64,000 bases of DNA from JAXGYX01 sp040772065 (GTDB lineage Bacteria; Bacillota; Clostridia; Saccharofermentanales; Fastidiosipilaceae), in assembly GCA_040772065.1 (NCBI GenBank), contig JAXGYX010000001.1, forward strand, positions 372,001 through 436,000, given 5' to 3'. The position numbers and the translations under genes are program-made. Positions within the stretch are counted from its first letter, which is position 1. Each line of letters starts with the position of its first letter. This document shows positions 15,075-22,935 of this stretch, piece by piece. Under the pieces are notes generated by a model. It worked only from the letters and a program-made list of their open reading frames with translations. It did not search any database and was not told the DNA's origin.

Positions 15075-16820
15075 ATGAGTTTATTCACTGACGATGCTTT
15101 TTTGCCAAAATATCCGGTCCCGGATCTGGACGAAGTTGTGGAGGATCTAAAACAGCGTGCCCGCCCTATTGTCAGCGAACAGTCGTTCAAGGAGTTTTGC
15201 GATGCTTTGGATGAGTTCATTGCAACGGATGGAACGATTTTATATGGCGAAGTCAATGGTCTTGCCCGCGGATTGCCGGACAATGATAGCTGGTTGCGCC
15301 CCATTTGGGATGACAATTACCTTCGTTCACGCCTGCCTTTGCCCCAACATTACAATTACACGCTACAGCTGAATCACCGGCGCTGGGGGCCGTATGAGCT
15401 TGTCAAATTGATTCGGGCGCTGACTTCGATCATCCTGCGGATCCGCGCAGAAACACTGCCGCGTCAGAAAGGAAAAGTCGACCTCAGCATGGATACGCTA
15501 AATCGCATGATTTATACGAGAGTGCCCGCGCCCGAACGGGATGTCTTGTATCTGCAGCCACTTACCGGGCGACTCAATGCCGCGGTGGTGTGTCGGGGGC
15601 ACTGGTTTATCATGGCTCTACGGACGTCGGACGGTGCCTTGACATCGACGGAAGACCTGATGCTTGAACTGGATTCGATCCGCGCTCAGGCCGGCGAGGC
15701 GGGTGAGGCGGTATGTGTCTCGGCGTATACCGCGGCTGACAGGGATGAGGCTTTGCGGCTGCGCGGGAGATTGTGCCGCTATCGGCTCAACCGACTCAAC
15801 CTCGCAGACATCGAGCAGGCGATGTTTGTCATTTGTCTGGACCCCGAAGTGCGCGACGAAGAGGCGTTTGGCTTGAATCTGATCGCGGGCGACGCGGGCA
15901 ACCGCTTTTATGACAAATCGTTGCAAGTCATCAGCTCGGGAGATCATCTCGGCCTGCAATTGGAGCATTCCGGCTGCGATGGTGGAATGTGGGACTATAT
16001 CATTGGCCAATGCGACAAGATCATTGGAAACAGAAAAACCGCGCCGACATCCGACACCACTTCGAGCGGTCCGAGTTGTCCATGTCCGCGCAGGTTGAAA
16101 TGGATGGTTGATGACGATCTGAAAGAGGAATTGGAGCGGGTTGAGCAGGAACAAAAGATTTGGCGCGATGAGTTGGACATCTGTCAACATCGGTTGCCCA
16201 ACGTGAGTGGTCCCATTATCAAAAAGCTTAATTGTAGTCCTGACGCCTATGTCCAGCTGCTGTTTCAATCCGCTCACTATCGACTGGAAGGACGATTTGA
16301 TTCGATTTATGAGGCGGTTTCGACACGTCATTATCATCAAGGCAGAACGGAAGACATTCGAACGGTCACCCCGGAGTCTGTCTCACTGCTGAGGGCGTTG
16401 GAACGAGGTGAGCCCGTGCAGGTGATCCGCCGGCTGTTAAGTGAGGCGAGTCGCGCGCACCGCGCCGCGCTGGAACGGGCTATGAAAGCATCGGGCGCCG
16501 GTCGCTTTTTTACCGCCTTGCGCGCGGTACATGAGATGTATCGACCGAACACACCTGAACCGGCAATATTTTCGCACAAAGTTTATCAAATGCTTTCAGG
16601 CGCCGCGCTAACAACCAGCGGTCTGCCCGGCGAGGCGATCGCCCACTTCGCCTTTCCACCGGTTCAAGAAGATGGCTTTGGGGTCGGTTATGGACTTAAC
16701 GAGGGTGGGACGCATGTGGCGGTGACCGGCTACAAACGATTTGACAAAGATCCTAAAAAATTGGTGAGTCTGATCATCGATTCCAACATGCGGTTGATGG
16801 ATGCCCTTACGGGGTCTTGA
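15075..16820 (+). CDS. Choline/carnitine O-acyltransferase family protein
   Basis: Protein of 581 residues related to eukaryotic carnitine and choline acyltransferases, which move an acyl group between CoA and carnitine or choline. Landmarks in order: YPVPDLDEVVEDL near the start, SWLRPIWDDNYL, the LNAAVVCRGHWFIM strand, the catalytic histidine about 298 in LEHSGCDGG (family pattern EHSxxDG), the substrate-site triad TTS about 513-515 (STS in animal enzymes), and GFGVGYGLNE near the C-terminus. Length and order match the family. ATG 15075 has GGAGG 6 nt upstream. Such genes are rare in Clostridia. The substrate is unknown: carnitine, choline, or another small alcohol. Confidence 0.85.
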   Translation: MSLFTDDAFLPKYPVPDLDEVVEDLKQRARPIVSEQSFKEFCDALDEFIATDGTILYGEVNGLARGLPDNDSWLRPIWDDNYLRSRLPLPQHYNYTLQLNHRRWGPYELVKLIRALTSIILRIRAETLPRQKGKVDLSMDTLNRMIYTRVPAPERDVLYLQPLTGRLNAAVVCRGHWFIMALRTSDGALTSTEDLMLELDSIRAQAGEAGEAVCVSAYTAADRDEALRLRGRLCRYRLNRLNLADIEQAMFVICLDPEVRDEEAFGLNLIAGDAGNRFYDKSLQVISSGDHLGLQLEHSGCDGGMWDYIIGQCDKIIGNRKTAPTSDTTSSGPSCPCPRRLKWMVDDDLKEELERVEQEQKIWRDELDICQHRLPNVSGPIIKKLNCSPDAYVQLLFQSAHYRLEGRFDSIYEAVSTRHYHQGRTEDIRTVTPESVSLLRALERGEPVQVIRRLLSEASRAHRAALERAMKASGAGRFFTALRAVHEMYRPNTPEPAIFSHKVYQMLSGAALTTSGLPGEAIAHFAFPPVQEDGFGVGYGLNEGGTHVAVTGYKRFDKDPKKLVSLIIDSNMRLMDALTGS

Positions 16821-16870
16821 TCAGTTGATCGATTGATTCAGTTGCTTGATTGATCAGTTGATCGATTGAT
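16817..16870. repeat. Two 21-bp direct repeats at the convergent gene ends
   Basis: TTGATCAGTTGATCGATTGAT occurs at 16817-16837 and again at 16850-16870, with related GATTGATTCAG text between. The unit is built from overlapping TGATCA and ATCGAT palindromes. The first copy covers the stop of the acyltransferase gene; the second encodes the last codons of the minus-strand metallopeptidase. Confidence 0.75.
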
Positions 16871-17246
16871 CGCGGGGGAGCTCCCCACGGTAGCGCATCA
16901 GGCGAACTTTGTCATCAATTTCCAGCGTGCGGTCGCCGGCCAGACGTTCGATGTGATGCTGAAATTCATGGCGCAAGGTGTCAAACAGCTTTTCTTTAAA
17001 ACCGCTTTCCGACAATCCACCGTGAACTTTGATGAATGATCCATAGTATATATTGATATATGATCCCATCTGCCGATTGTGATGATACTCACCCATTATA
17101 TAAAGAGGGCAGCCCGGTTTGGACTCGTCATGGAGCTTTTCTTCTTCCAGCAGGCAGATTCCGCCGTTCAGTTTGGTAAAAAAGACATCGGGGATTTGCT
17201 CGCTGAGCTCTTCCAACATGGCTTGTGTCTGATCTATTGTGTACAT
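16854..17246 (-). CDS. Small zincin-like metallopeptidase family protein
   Basis: Protein of 130 residues with a zinc-protease motif HEFQHH near residue 93 (HExxH), preceded by a short strand-helix segment (FKEKLFDTLR) and followed by an acidic region that could hold the third ligand. It resembles the short metallopeptidases of the DUF1025/zincin_1 group, which are cytoplasmic and of unknown target. No signal peptide is seen. ATG 17246 has GGAG 7 nt upstream. The C-terminal codons lie inside a 21-bp direct repeat shared with the convergent gene. Actual proteolysis is inferred from the motif only. Confidence 0.75.
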   Translation of the reverse strand: MYTIDQTQAMLEELSEQIPDVFFTKLNGGICLLEEEKLHDESKPGCPLYIMGEYHHNRQMGSYINIYYGSFIKVHGGLSESGFKEKLFDTLRHEFQHHIERLAGDRTLEIDDKVRLMRYRGELPRDQSIN

Positions 17247-17395
17247 TTATTTCTCCGTGCCGGTTCAACCGGATCACAATGATTGAGCGCGACTGAATTA
17301 CAATGATATGATGGTAAAAATTTGATCGACGTGACACAATCGCTTAGGCAACAACCATCCACTGTATTTCGAATTATATAATATGAGGACGATTT

Positions 17396-18862
17396 ATGAC
17401 ACCAAACACAATGATCCCTGAATTGCGTGCCGAGGCGCAACGTGTTTTTTCCTTAAATTTTTTTTCACAGATGCCACTTGAAGTCGAAGTGGACTTTGTC
17501 GAAGGTGAGACAACGCTTGCCGAACTGGTCGCGCATTACCGGCAAGCCCGCGCTTTGGACGCCGAGCCATGGGCGTTCCACGAGCGAAGTCTCGCCTTGG
17601 ATTATCTGGAACTGGCGGTGAGGCGCGATCCGGAGCTTGCTGGCCTGGCGCTGATGAATCGAACCATTACCTATGACACCGATGGGATGAGGGCGCGGAC
17701 GTTCATGAACGCGGCGCGCGATCGGGCCTATTTCATCTACGCCGGCACGAATCGGGGCCAATGGTTGGATAATGGCGTGGCGATGAATGGAATGACACAA
17801 AACAATCGCTATCGCTCCTATGACAGTGACGGCGAGGTGATCGAAGAATTTATGGTCGAGGAGCAGGCGAGCCAGGGACAGGCGGAGGCACTGGATTATT
17901 TTTACAAGATGCGCGCCCGCTTGAATTTGGATGAGTCGGTTCATGTCACGGTTTCGGGCCATTCAAAAGGGGGGAATGTGGCACAGTTTGTGGCGATAAA
18001 CGAGCCGTTGGTCGACCGCTGTTTCAGCATCGACGGGCAAGGATTTTCTCCTGAACATATGATTGAGCTGCGCAATCGTTTCCCCGATGACTTTGGCGAG
18101 CGTGTGGATAAGCTCATCGCGCTGCAGGCGCAGGACGATTATGTCAATGTGCTCGGAGTCAACATGACATTGGCGAAGAATCGTTATTATTTCAGCCGTA
18201 TGTACACGCCTCATGAAATGGATGAGCCACGCTCGTTTAAATTAATCGTCGAGGAACTGTTAAAACAGCATAGCATGCTGGCGATGTGTGATGAGAGCGG
18301 ACTGCTGTCAGCGGAGTCATCACAAGGAGGCACGCCCGACCTTGTCAAAGCTCACTCGAAACAGTTGATGAATGTGCCGGCGAGCGAGAGGGGATCTTTA
18401 ATTGTTGGCATGATGGCGTTCATCAGTGATTTGTTTGGCCATGGACAGGGCGACATCTACGCGGATGAGCCGGAGCCATTTGTGGCGCGCGAGCAGATCG
18501 CGGTGCTCAACATTCCGACGCTCCGGGCGGTGCTGTTCCCTGAGACGCTGCCGAAACCGGTGGAACAGTTCACGCCGGAAGATCTGTCCCGGGCCAGCGC
18601 TGAGTTTGTGCGTCAGCTGCCACCGGACTGGTACCGTCAACCGGTCAGCTTTGGAGCGGCGCTGCTCGCGATGAGCGCAGTCGTGGTCGCGCTGGAGGGA
18701 GCGCTTAGAGTTCATCCGGAAGAGGCGGTCTTGCAGTTTCTACAATTGACATTCGGGACCTTGACGGGCATGATCGCATATTCGGAACGAGAGTATCCCG
18801 GTGTGAAACGTTTTTGTGACTTTTGCAAACAGATGGTTCACTCGCTGTGTCAAACCGGCTAA
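17396..18862 (+). CDS. Mbeg1-like (DUF2974) alpha/beta hydrolase
   Basis: Protein of 488 residues. A lipase-type nucleophile elbow is visible, VSGHSKGGNVAQF near residues 185-197 (GxSxG with Ser as nucleophile), after the strand AYFIYAGTN, where these proteins begin their hydrolase core. A later Asp in LQAQDDYVNV fits the acid of a triad. This matches the DUF2974/Mbeg1-like family of Bacillota. The C-terminal 190 residues are helical and unrecognised. There is no signal peptide, so it is probably cytoplasmic. ATG 17396 has GAGG upstream. The natural ester substrate is unknown; the acyltransferase gene lies 575 bp upstream. Confidence 0.82.
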   Translation: MTPNTMIPELRAEAQRVFSLNFFSQMPLEVEVDFVEGETTLAELVAHYRQARALDAEPWAFHERSLALDYLELAVRRDPELAGLALMNRTITYDTDGMRARTFMNAARDRAYFIYAGTNRGQWLDNGVAMNGMTQNNRYRSYDSDGEVIEEFMVEEQASQGQAEALDYFYKMRARLNLDESVHVTVSGHSKGGNVAQFVAINEPLVDRCFSIDGQGFSPEHMIELRNRFPDDFGERVDKLIALQAQDDYVNVLGVNMTLAKNRYYFSRMYTPHEMDEPRSFKLIVEELLKQHSMLAMCDESGLLSAESSQGGTPDLVKAHSKQLMNVPASERGSLIVGMMAFISDLFGHGQGDIYADEPEPFVAREQIAVLNIPTLRAVLFPETLPKPVEQFTPEDLSRASAEFVRQLPPDWYRQPVSFGAALLAMSAVVVALEGALRVHPEEAVLQFLQLTFGTLTGMIAYSEREYPGVKRFCDFCKQMVHSLCQTG

Positions 18863-18923
18863 GGGATGAACTTTCGGAGGGGCTAGCTGAGCGTTCTGAC
18901 GCAGCGGGATTTGAAAAGGAGAT

Positions 18924-19796
18924 TTAGTTTGTTGGATACCCTGCTTTTCTCTTTTTCCTTTTCCGCGAATCGTATAATGATGAGCTGACGAACAATAGAA
19001 TAATGACAAACAGCCGGCGGACAGGCAGCAGATGATCGATTGTGGTGTCGATCCGGATATGTACCATCTGAAGCAAGAAAGTGATCGCGAAATGACAGCC
19101 GAGAGGCATCCAAATCGATCCGCTGGATTCTCGTTGCAGACCAAGCGAGAAGGCCATGAGAAAAGTCGTCAACAAATGGAAGGCCAGCGTTAAAACGCCG
19201 ATTGTGTTCCACCCGGTCGTGAATGTGATGTCACGCACTGTGAGGATGACCGCCCAAAGCGCGTAAAGCGTGGAAGGAATCCAAATACCGGCGGCGCGCC
19301 CATATTTGCTGTTGAACAATTGACGCAGCAACCCACGAAACAGACTCTCCTCAAAAAATATCACGATTATCGTGGCCAAAGCGGTCCAGACAAAAGGCAA
19401 CCAGCCGGCTTGGCGAACCTGCTCTCCGGTCAAAGAAATATTTGCGATGAAGAATATGAGGCTTGGCATTGATTTTTGCTGCCACAACATTAGGTATTCG
19501 GCCAGAAACACTATAAATACACAGAAGACCGCCAGCGCGGGACCCGTCCACCAGCGCCGTGCGAATGCGCGGTCTTCATAGCCGATGTCTGTCCACTTCA
19601 GGCGGTTGGCCCATAGTGCTAATGCCAGCACCGCGATACCGGCGATCGCGTGAATCAGATTCACCCCCAATGGGCTTTGATCCAATTGTAACAACACAAC
19701 TTCCGCAATTCTTAAAAACAGACAAAAGAAATAGACGAGCAAAGCGGGAAACCACGCTGATTTTCGTCTCGTCCTGCTTTTTATATGAGTGGGCAT
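18924..19796 (-). CDS. CPBP family intramembrane glutamic protease
   Basis: Membrane protein of 290 residues with about eight hydrophobic segments. The CPBP (Rce1/Abi) active site is visible: FFEESLFRGLLRQLF near residue 150 (EExxxR), with further conserved polar residues later (FHLLTTFLMA, and LGCHFAITFL holding His). Family members are intramembrane proteases that process membrane peptides or, in some Bacillota, give self-immunity to bacteriocins. No bacteriocin gene is seen nearby. The ribosome site is poor. The N-terminus is basic (KSRTRRKS). Confidence 0.85.
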   Translation of the reverse strand: MPTHIKSRTRRKSAWFPALLVYFFCLFLRIAEVVLLQLDQSPLGVNLIHAIAGIAVLALALWANRLKWTDIGYEDRAFARRWWTGPALAVFCVFIVFLAEYLMLWQQKSMPSLIFFIANISLTGEQVRQAGWLPFVWTALATIIVIFFEESLFRGLLRQLFNSKYGRAAGIWIPSTLYALWAVILTVRDITFTTGWNTIGVLTLAFHLLTTFLMAFSLGLQRESSGSIWMPLGCHFAITFLLQMVHIRIDTTIDHLLPVRRLFVIILLFVSSSLYDSRKRKKRKAGYPTN

Positions 19797-19997
19797 AGTC
19801 GTCGGCTATCACTTTCTTTAATATTTCAAATGTGATGGGTTATGTGTTTCTCATATGTCACTGACATTCATATTATATAATAACAAATTAAAAGAATCTG
19901 GATTTTTAAAACTGAGGATCATGCCCTTTTTGCCTTATGCCTAAATGTGTTGACTAATTGCGATAATCACTAATGATATGATAGAATTAAACGACAG

Positions 19998-20024
19998 GAT
20001 ACGAATGATACGAATAATACGAAG
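19998..20024. repeat. Three tandem 9-bp units (gatacgaat)
   Basis: GATACGAAT, GATACGAAT and AATACGAAG follow one another without gaps, 60 bp upstream of the small membrane protein gene at 20084. Bases 19797-20083 otherwise hold only A+T-rich promoter-like sequence. The repeat could be a binding site or simple slippage. Confidence 0.6.
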
Positions 20025-20083
20025 TAATCGTGTTGAAGTGCGTATTCTGAATTTTATTGGACTTTTGATAAGGAGGAATTGTT

Positions 20084-20566
20084 ATGAATGAACAAATTAT
20101 CCCAGGTTCGAAAATGATGAAGGTGACAGGCATTTTGATGATTATCTCGGGGGCCCTTTCAATCATCTCCAGCTTGGTCGTCAAAGGAGCGACGACACTC
20201 TTGCTTTTGTTGTCCGCCGCGTATGAGCCGGGGGGCGATCTGGAAAAAGCCAGTGGCAAGATTGGATCAGCCTACACGATCTTTATTCTTCTGGGCATAG
20301 TTGTGTTGGCGGTTGGCATCATCGCCACCGTGCAGGCGAAAAAACCGGTCAATCCGATCGCGGTCATCGTGTTGTGCGCGCTGGTGGTCATTCTCACAAT
20401 TGTTGCCAACATTGTGCTGGGCACCGGAGTGAGCGCAGCCACCGCTGCCGGAGTTGAGGGACTGAATCCGGTTTCCTCGATCATTATCAGTATCATCAGC
20501 TCGGCTGTCCTGCCGATCCTCTGTGTCATCGGCAGCCTGAAGAAGAAGAAAGCGTTGAACCTTTAA
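20084..20566 (+). CDS. Small integral membrane protein, four hydrophobic segments
   Basis: Hydrophobic protein of 160 residues with about four membrane helices (near 15-47, 67-87, 93-115 and 130-150) and a basic C-terminus (KKKKAL). ATG 20084 follows a strong AAGGAGGA site. I recognise no family with a known role; length and topology resemble small DUF-type membrane proteins of Bacillota. It is 46 bp upstream of the DUF4428-like gene on the same strand, so they probably share a transcript that ends at the hairpin at 21353. Confidence 0.75.
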   Translation: MNEQIIPGSKMMKVTGILMIISGALSIISSLVVKGATTLLLLLSAAYEPGGDLEKASGKIGSAYTIFILLGIVVLAVGIIATVQAKKPVNPIAVIVLCALVVILTIVANIVLGTGVSAATAAGVEGLNPVSSIIISIISSAVLPILCVIGSLKKKKALNL

Positions 20567-20612
20567 TTCGTTTGGAAGATGTTCAAAACATAAGATTCAG
20601 AGGTGAAGAACC

Positions 20613-21329
20613 GTGGCTTTGTTTGATAAGAAATATTGTGATGTCTGTGGAGCTAAAATTGGTTTGATGGGCAATAAAAAATTGTCGGACGGCAATCTTT
20701 GCAAGAACTGCGCCAAGCAATTGAGCCCGTGGACGAAAGACCGACGTCAATCTTCGGTTGACGAGATCAAATCACATTTGGACTATCGCGAGCAGAATAA
20801 AGAGAAACTTAAGGATTTCAACACGACCAAGACATTAGGCAATGCGGTCAAGGTTTACATCGACGAGGACAAAGGTTTGTTTTTGGTCAGTCGTTCCAGC
20901 CGTTGGCAGGACGAGAATCCGGACATCATGGAGTTTTCTCAGGTGACCGGCTGCCATGTCGATGTTGACGAGAGTCGCACGGAGTTGAAGCGGAAGAACG
21001 CAACGGGTGAGGAAGTTGGTTTTAATCCTCCGCGCTACGAGTATTCTTACGATTTCACGATGCGCATGCACATCAACTCTCCTTGGTTTAATGAAATATC
21101 CTTTCCTCTGACAACCGGCTCCGTGACCGAAAAGTCTTCACCGGAGTATAAAGAGGCGGAGAGTCTGGGTCGTCAAATTGAACAGGCGATCAGAAAGATT
21201 CACACGAATGTACGTGCTCAAGTGGAAGAGGCGAACGCGCCCAAACAGCAAGTCAAGTGTCCTCACTGCGGAGCAGCTACGGTTCCCACCAGGAGTGGAT
21301 GCTGCGAATATTGCCAGGGTGTGATTTAA
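20613..21329 (+). CDS. DUF4428 domain protein with N- and C-terminal zinc ribbons
   Basis: Protein of 238 residues from a GTG start at 20613 with AGGTGAAG upstream. Residues 5-45 carry a CDVCG...CKNC ribbon with KLSDGNLCKNC, the DUF4428 signature. A beta-rich middle follows (VKVYIDEDKGLFLV, then EYSYDFTMRMHI). The C-terminus has a second ribbon, CPHCGA...CCEYC. It is probably cytoplasmic and binds two zinc ions. DUF4428 proteins are of unknown function. A clear terminator follows. Confidence 0.82.
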   Translation: MALFDKKYCDVCGAKIGLMGNKKLSDGNLCKNCAKQLSPWTKDRRQSSVDEIKSHLDYREQNKEKLKDFNTTKTLGNAVKVYIDEDKGLFLVSRSSRWQDENPDIMEFSQVTGCHVDVDESRTELKRKNATGEEVGFNPPRYEYSYDFTMRMHINSPWFNEISFPLTTGSVTEKSSPEYKEAESLGRQIEQAIRKIHTNVRAQVEEANAPKQQVKCPHCGAATVPTRSGCCEYCQGVI

Positions 21330-21352
21330 GCTGACCGGCACGTGAATTTCAT

Positions 21353-21384
21353 AAAAAGCGACCGATTATCCCGGTCGCTTTTTT
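21353..21384 (+). terminator. Intrinsic terminator after DUF4428 gene
   Basis: AAAAAGCGACCG and CGGTCGCTTTTTT form a perfect hairpin (core 21358-21364 with 21372-21378) ending in six T. The A run on the other side would also let it act on the minus strand. Confidence 0.88.
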
Positions 21385-21453
21385 GAAGCGCGTTTGACAT
21401 GAATTCGCTCGGCAAGGGTGGAAATAGTTAGCCGATCCTGCAAGTTCTGTGGC

Positions 21454-21492
21454 AAAAAAGCCCTCCGCTCGATTGTTGGTTGGGCGGAGGGC
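21454..21492 (-). terminator. Intrinsic terminator downstream of argJ
   Basis: GCCCTCCGC at 21460-21468 pairs with GCGGAGGGC at 21484-21492. The A run at 21454-21459 becomes a six-T tract on the minus strand. It lies about 50 bp beyond the argJ stop. Confidence 0.88.
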
Positions 21493-21540
21493 TTGCTAAA
21501 TGGTGCGCGAGCGTCTTGAAACGTCATTTGAGCCAAAGGG

Positions 21541-22743
21541 TTATGAACGATAGCTGGCGTTGATTTTTATATAGTCATAGGAAAAATCGCATGTCCAAAA
21601 ATGATCTGAAAACGTTCCCTGATTCATGTCGATGACGATCTCGACCTCATCTTCACGCAAGGCCGCCGCCGCATCCGCTTCGGCGTAAGTGCCGGCTTTA
21701 CCTTGTTGGCAGACTGTGATCCCGCCGATCTGAATGTCCAGCGTGTCCGGATCAAACCGGGCGCCGGAATAGCCGACCGCGTTGATGATTCGTCCCCAAT
21801 TCGCGTCCTCGCCAAAAATAGCGGTCTTGACCAAAGGCGATTTCGCGACCGCGAGAGCGGCCTTGTACGCGTCCTCTTCGCTGGCGGCGTTGATCACCCT
21901 GACATCCACCAGCTTGGTTGCTCCTTCGCCATCCTTGGCGATCTTGCGCGACAGTTCATCGCAGACCTCTATCAGCTTTTGACGAAACAGTTGCGCATCA
22001 GGACTTTTTGGATCGCTGATCACAGGATGCCCCACCATGCCGGAAGCCATGACAATGACCATGTCACAACAGCTCGAATCTCCATCGACGGTGATACGAT
22101 TGAATGTGTTGTAAACCGCGTCCGAGAGCAGCCGCTGTAGACAGCCTGCGGAAATCCGCGCATCGGTAGTGATCACTCCGATCATGGTCGCCAAATTAGG
22201 ATGGATCATGCCGGATCCTTTTGCCATGCCGCCAATCGTCACGGTCTTCTTTTGTACCTTCAATTGGGCGCTCGCCTGTTTGGTTCCGGTGTCAGTGGTC
22301 AAGATCGCCTGATTCGCCCTTTGCCCCGCCTCTTCGCTGTCATCAAGAGCGGCGGAGGCGGATTGGATGCCGAGCGCGATTTTCTTCATGTCCAGAGGCA
22401 CGCCGATCACTCCGGTGGAGCCAATCAAAACCTCACCTGGGTCGCAATCGATTTCGGTGGCGACCCGTTTGGCCATTTCCCGGGCGTTTTCATCGCCGAT
22501 CTCGCCCACGCAGGCGTTCGCGTTGCCGGAATTGATCAGCAGCGCGCGACACAGTTGGCGATCGTTGACCTGACCCATCGTGTATTGCAGGCTGTGGCCT
22601 TTAATTATATTGCTGGTGTACACACCGGCGGTGATCGCCGGAACATCACACTCGATCAACGCGAGATCCAATTTGTCGCCGTCTTTCAGACCGCAACTCA
22701 CACCTGAGGCGCGAAACCCAAGCGGAGATGTTATGCTTCCCAT
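21541..22743 (-). CDS. argJ: Bifunctional ornithine acetyltransferase / N-acetylglutamate synthase ArgJ
   Basis: Enzyme of about 400 residues that moves the acetyl group of N-acetylornithine to glutamate in the cyclic arginine pathway; bifunctional forms can also start the pathway from acetyl-CoA. The self-cleavage site is present: KGSGMIHPNLATM, where Thr after Ala becomes the nucleophile of the beta chain. Other family marks are STGVIGVPL, TVDGDSSCCDM, and DANWGRIINAVGYSG. ATG 22743 (MGSITSP) aligns with the family and follows GAGGAGG, though 11 nt away; an in-frame ATG lies at 22776. No other arg gene is in the window. Confidence 0.93.
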   Translation of the reverse strand: MGSITSPLGFRASGVSCGLKDGDKLDLALIECDVPAITAGVYTSNIIKGHSLQYTMGQVNDRQLCRALLINSGNANACVGEIGDENAREMAKRVATEIDCDPGEVLIGSTGVIGVPLDMKKIALGIQSASAALDDSEEAGQRANQAILTTDTGTKQASAQLKVQKKTVTIGGMAKGSGMIHPNLATMIGVITTDARISAGCLQRLLSDAVYNTFNRITVDGDSSCCDMVIVMASGMVGHPVISDPKSPDAQLFRQKLIEVCDELSRKIAKDGEGATKLVDVRVINAASEEDAYKAALAVAKSPLVKTAIFGEDANWGRIINAVGYSGARFDPDTLDIQIGGITVCQQGKAGTYAEADAAAALREDEVEIVIDMNQGTFSDHFWTCDFSYDYIKINASYRS

Positions 22744-22935
22744 ATTATAAAATGCCTCCTCATCTGTTCTGCACATAATAATATCATGAAAGTGGTCCGT
22801 TCATGGAGAATCATATGGAATTGTCCGCTCTCGCGCGGAGGTCCACATGATGTTAAAATATAAAATATTATTGTGCGCGGCGCGCCGATTTTTGATCAGA
22901 CGTCGCTTGGCTGTCGGCTATTGGAGGAGTGGATT

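Noticed and set aside
15618..16340. Minus-strand open frame opposite the acyltransferase
   Set aside because: No start signal and fully covered by the conserved acyltransferase frame.
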